Below, piece by piece: positions 63,039 through 64,000 of a stretch of DNA of 64,000 nt (position 1 is its first letter; each line of letters starts with the position of its first letter). The stretch is from positions 124,001 to 188,000 of the forward strand of contig NZ_CP041350.1 in NCBI RefSeq assembly GCF_009834365.1. Reading direction: 5' to 3'. The translations under genes were made by a program, and so were the position numbers. The notes beneath the pieces are model-generated. The model did no database searches. It had not been told where the DNA came from and saw only the letters and a program-made list of their open reading frames with translations. The stretch comes from Komagataeibacter xylinus (GTDB lineage: Bacteria > Pseudomonadota > Alphaproteobacteria > Acetobacterales > Acetobacteraceae).

Positions 63039-63926
63039 ATGGACACGCGGCATATGCGGTATTTCATGGCTCTGGCGGAGACGCTTCATTTCGGTCGGGC
63101 CGCCGAGCGGATGAACATGAGCCAGCCGCCGTTCAGCCGCCAGATTGCGATGATCGAGCGCACGTTGGGCGTGAAGCTGTTTGAACGAAACTCGCGCAAC
63201 GTGGCGCTGACCCCGGCCGGGGAACACTTCATGAAAGACTGCCGAAACGTGCTGGGGCAGTTTGAGGACGCCTGTCGTGATGTCAGGCTGGTCGCCAGCG
63301 GCATGAAAGGCGAGATGCGGTTTGGATTCATGATGCATGCCGCCCACAGTGTCGTGCCGCAACTCGTGCAGCTTTATGCAGAGGCGAGGCCGGACGTCCG
63401 CCTTGTGCTTGATGAACGCACGCCGACAGAAATCGATGAGATGCTGGTGGCTGGAACACTGGATGCCGCCGTAACATTTGACTGCGGATATGCGCCACAC
63501 CTGCAGACCGTGCTGCTGGCCAGGGAACGGTTACGCATCATCATGCAAAAGGACCATCCCCTTGCCACGACCGGGCAGATTGGTCCTGAGGGACTCCGCG
63601 AGGAGAAGATCATCGCGGCACCTGCCGCGACGGCGCCGGCTCTGCGATCCGCGATCAACAGCTATTTTTCGGCCAGGGGAATTGTCCCGCATGTCGTGCT
63701 TGAACCGCGGTTGCAGCACACGATCATTCAGCTTGTTGCAAAAGGGTTGGGCGTAGCCCTCATCCCCGCATCGCTGTGTACCGAACTGGGGGCAGGGCTG
63801 ATATCACGGGCTTTGACAGATGCGCCTCAACTTGACGTTGTCCTTCGCGCGCCGATCACTACAAAAAACCCCGCAGTCTCGACATTTATGGAAATCGGTA
63901 AATCGATACAACGGGCTTTACTCTAA
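63039..63926 (+). CDS. LysR-family regulator
   Basis: The ATG at 63039 gives 295 residues: MDTRHMRYFMALAETLHFGR and SQPPFSRQIAMIERTLGVKL form the DNA-binding head, and a CbnR/CatM-like effector domain follows. An upstream in-frame extension to 62967 is unlike the family and is not used. It diverges from the AEC transporter gene, its probable target. The last 74 bp of the window, after its stop, show nothing. Confidence 0.92.
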   Translation: MDTRHMRYFMALAETLHFGRAAERMNMSQPPFSRQIAMIERTLGVKLFERNSRNVALTPAGEHFMKDCRNVLGQFEDACRDVRLVASGMKGEMRFGFMMHAAHSVVPQLVQLYAEARPDVRLVLDERTPTEIDEMLVAGTLDAAVTFDCGYAPHLQTVLLARERLRIIMQKDHPLATTGQIGPEGLREEKIIAAPAATAPALRSAINSYFSARGIVPHVVLEPRLQHTIIQLVAKGLGVALIPASLCTELGAGLISRALTDAPQLDVVLRAPITTKNPAVSTFMEIGKSIQRALL

Positions 63927-64000
63927 ATCCACGAAATCTATGCAGGAAACCAGTTTCCAATATCTTCGCTCTCCATATTCCATCGTCATGAATGAAGTAA

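Overview
The window looks like part of a large accessory replicon, or a plasmid integrated into a chromosome, of an acetic-acid-bacterium-like alphaproteobacterium (Acetobacteraceae; Komagataeibacter/Gluconacetobacter/Acetobacter type). This is inferred from two OprB-type sugar porins, high-GC codon use, the insertion-sequence mix and the plasmid gene set. There are no rRNA or tRNA genes. It carries a complete plasmid core: repA, a parAB operon, ten 15-bp iterons and two candidate parS sites.

Layout. (1) 1-6.4 kb: a transposase tail, an IS481 element that has cut off a FetA/YbbL-like ABC ATPase, a multicopper oxidase, and an arsR-arsC-arsB-arsH operon. The oxidase promoter region and arsR share one operator architecture. 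(2) 7-14.4 kb: a B12-binding radical SAM protein, two convergent OprB porins (one frameshifted), a small lipoprotein, a cytochrome b561 and a VIT-family metal transporter. (3) 14.5-17.4 kb: an IS5 and an IS630 element with an unexplained segment between them. (4) 17.4-26.5 kb, minus strand: a plasmid accessory operon (DUF3085-like, DUF5983-like, a PAPS-reductase-like fragment, a large ParB-like protein, a giant methylase-helicase reminiscent of phage P1 DarB) with a ~95-bp GC-rich repeat ahead of the two large genes. (5) 27-31 kb: replication origin, repA, parB, parA, partition sites. (6) 31.5-36 kb: an IS870-like IS630 element, an IS3 remnant, a tyrosine recombinase and another IS630. (7) 36.3-43 kb: an AT-richer metal-efflux operon (CDF, TolC-like, adaptor, RND pump) driven by a textbook MerR-type promoter. 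(8) 43.3-46.9 kb: HxlR regulator plus quinone oxidoreductase, a dehydrogenase remnant, a MocR regulator. (9) 47.2-55.8 kb: a Nit1C cluster (nitrilase, radical SAM, acetyltransferase, AIR-synthase-like, glycosyltransferase, flavoprotein) extended by an acyl-CoA synthetase and closed by a strong terminator. (10) 56-64 kb: aldehyde dehydrogenase, ene-reductase and HxlR regulator, a secreted hydrolase, an SDR and two LysR regulators, and an AEC transporter.

How the genes work together: arsenic detoxification and metal efflux are two separately regulated resistance modules. The Nit1C cluster is a probable nitrile/cyanide-linked nitrogen pathway whose end product is unknown. The dehydrogenase, ene-reductase and HxlR pairs look like electrophile or quinone stress responses.

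Six otherwise good frame breaks (in a porin, the helicase, three in the RND pump, one in an SDR) are all repaired by adding one G/C to a G/C run. That pattern points to homopolymer undercalling in the assembly rather than six independent mutations, so these genes should be treated as probably intact until checked.
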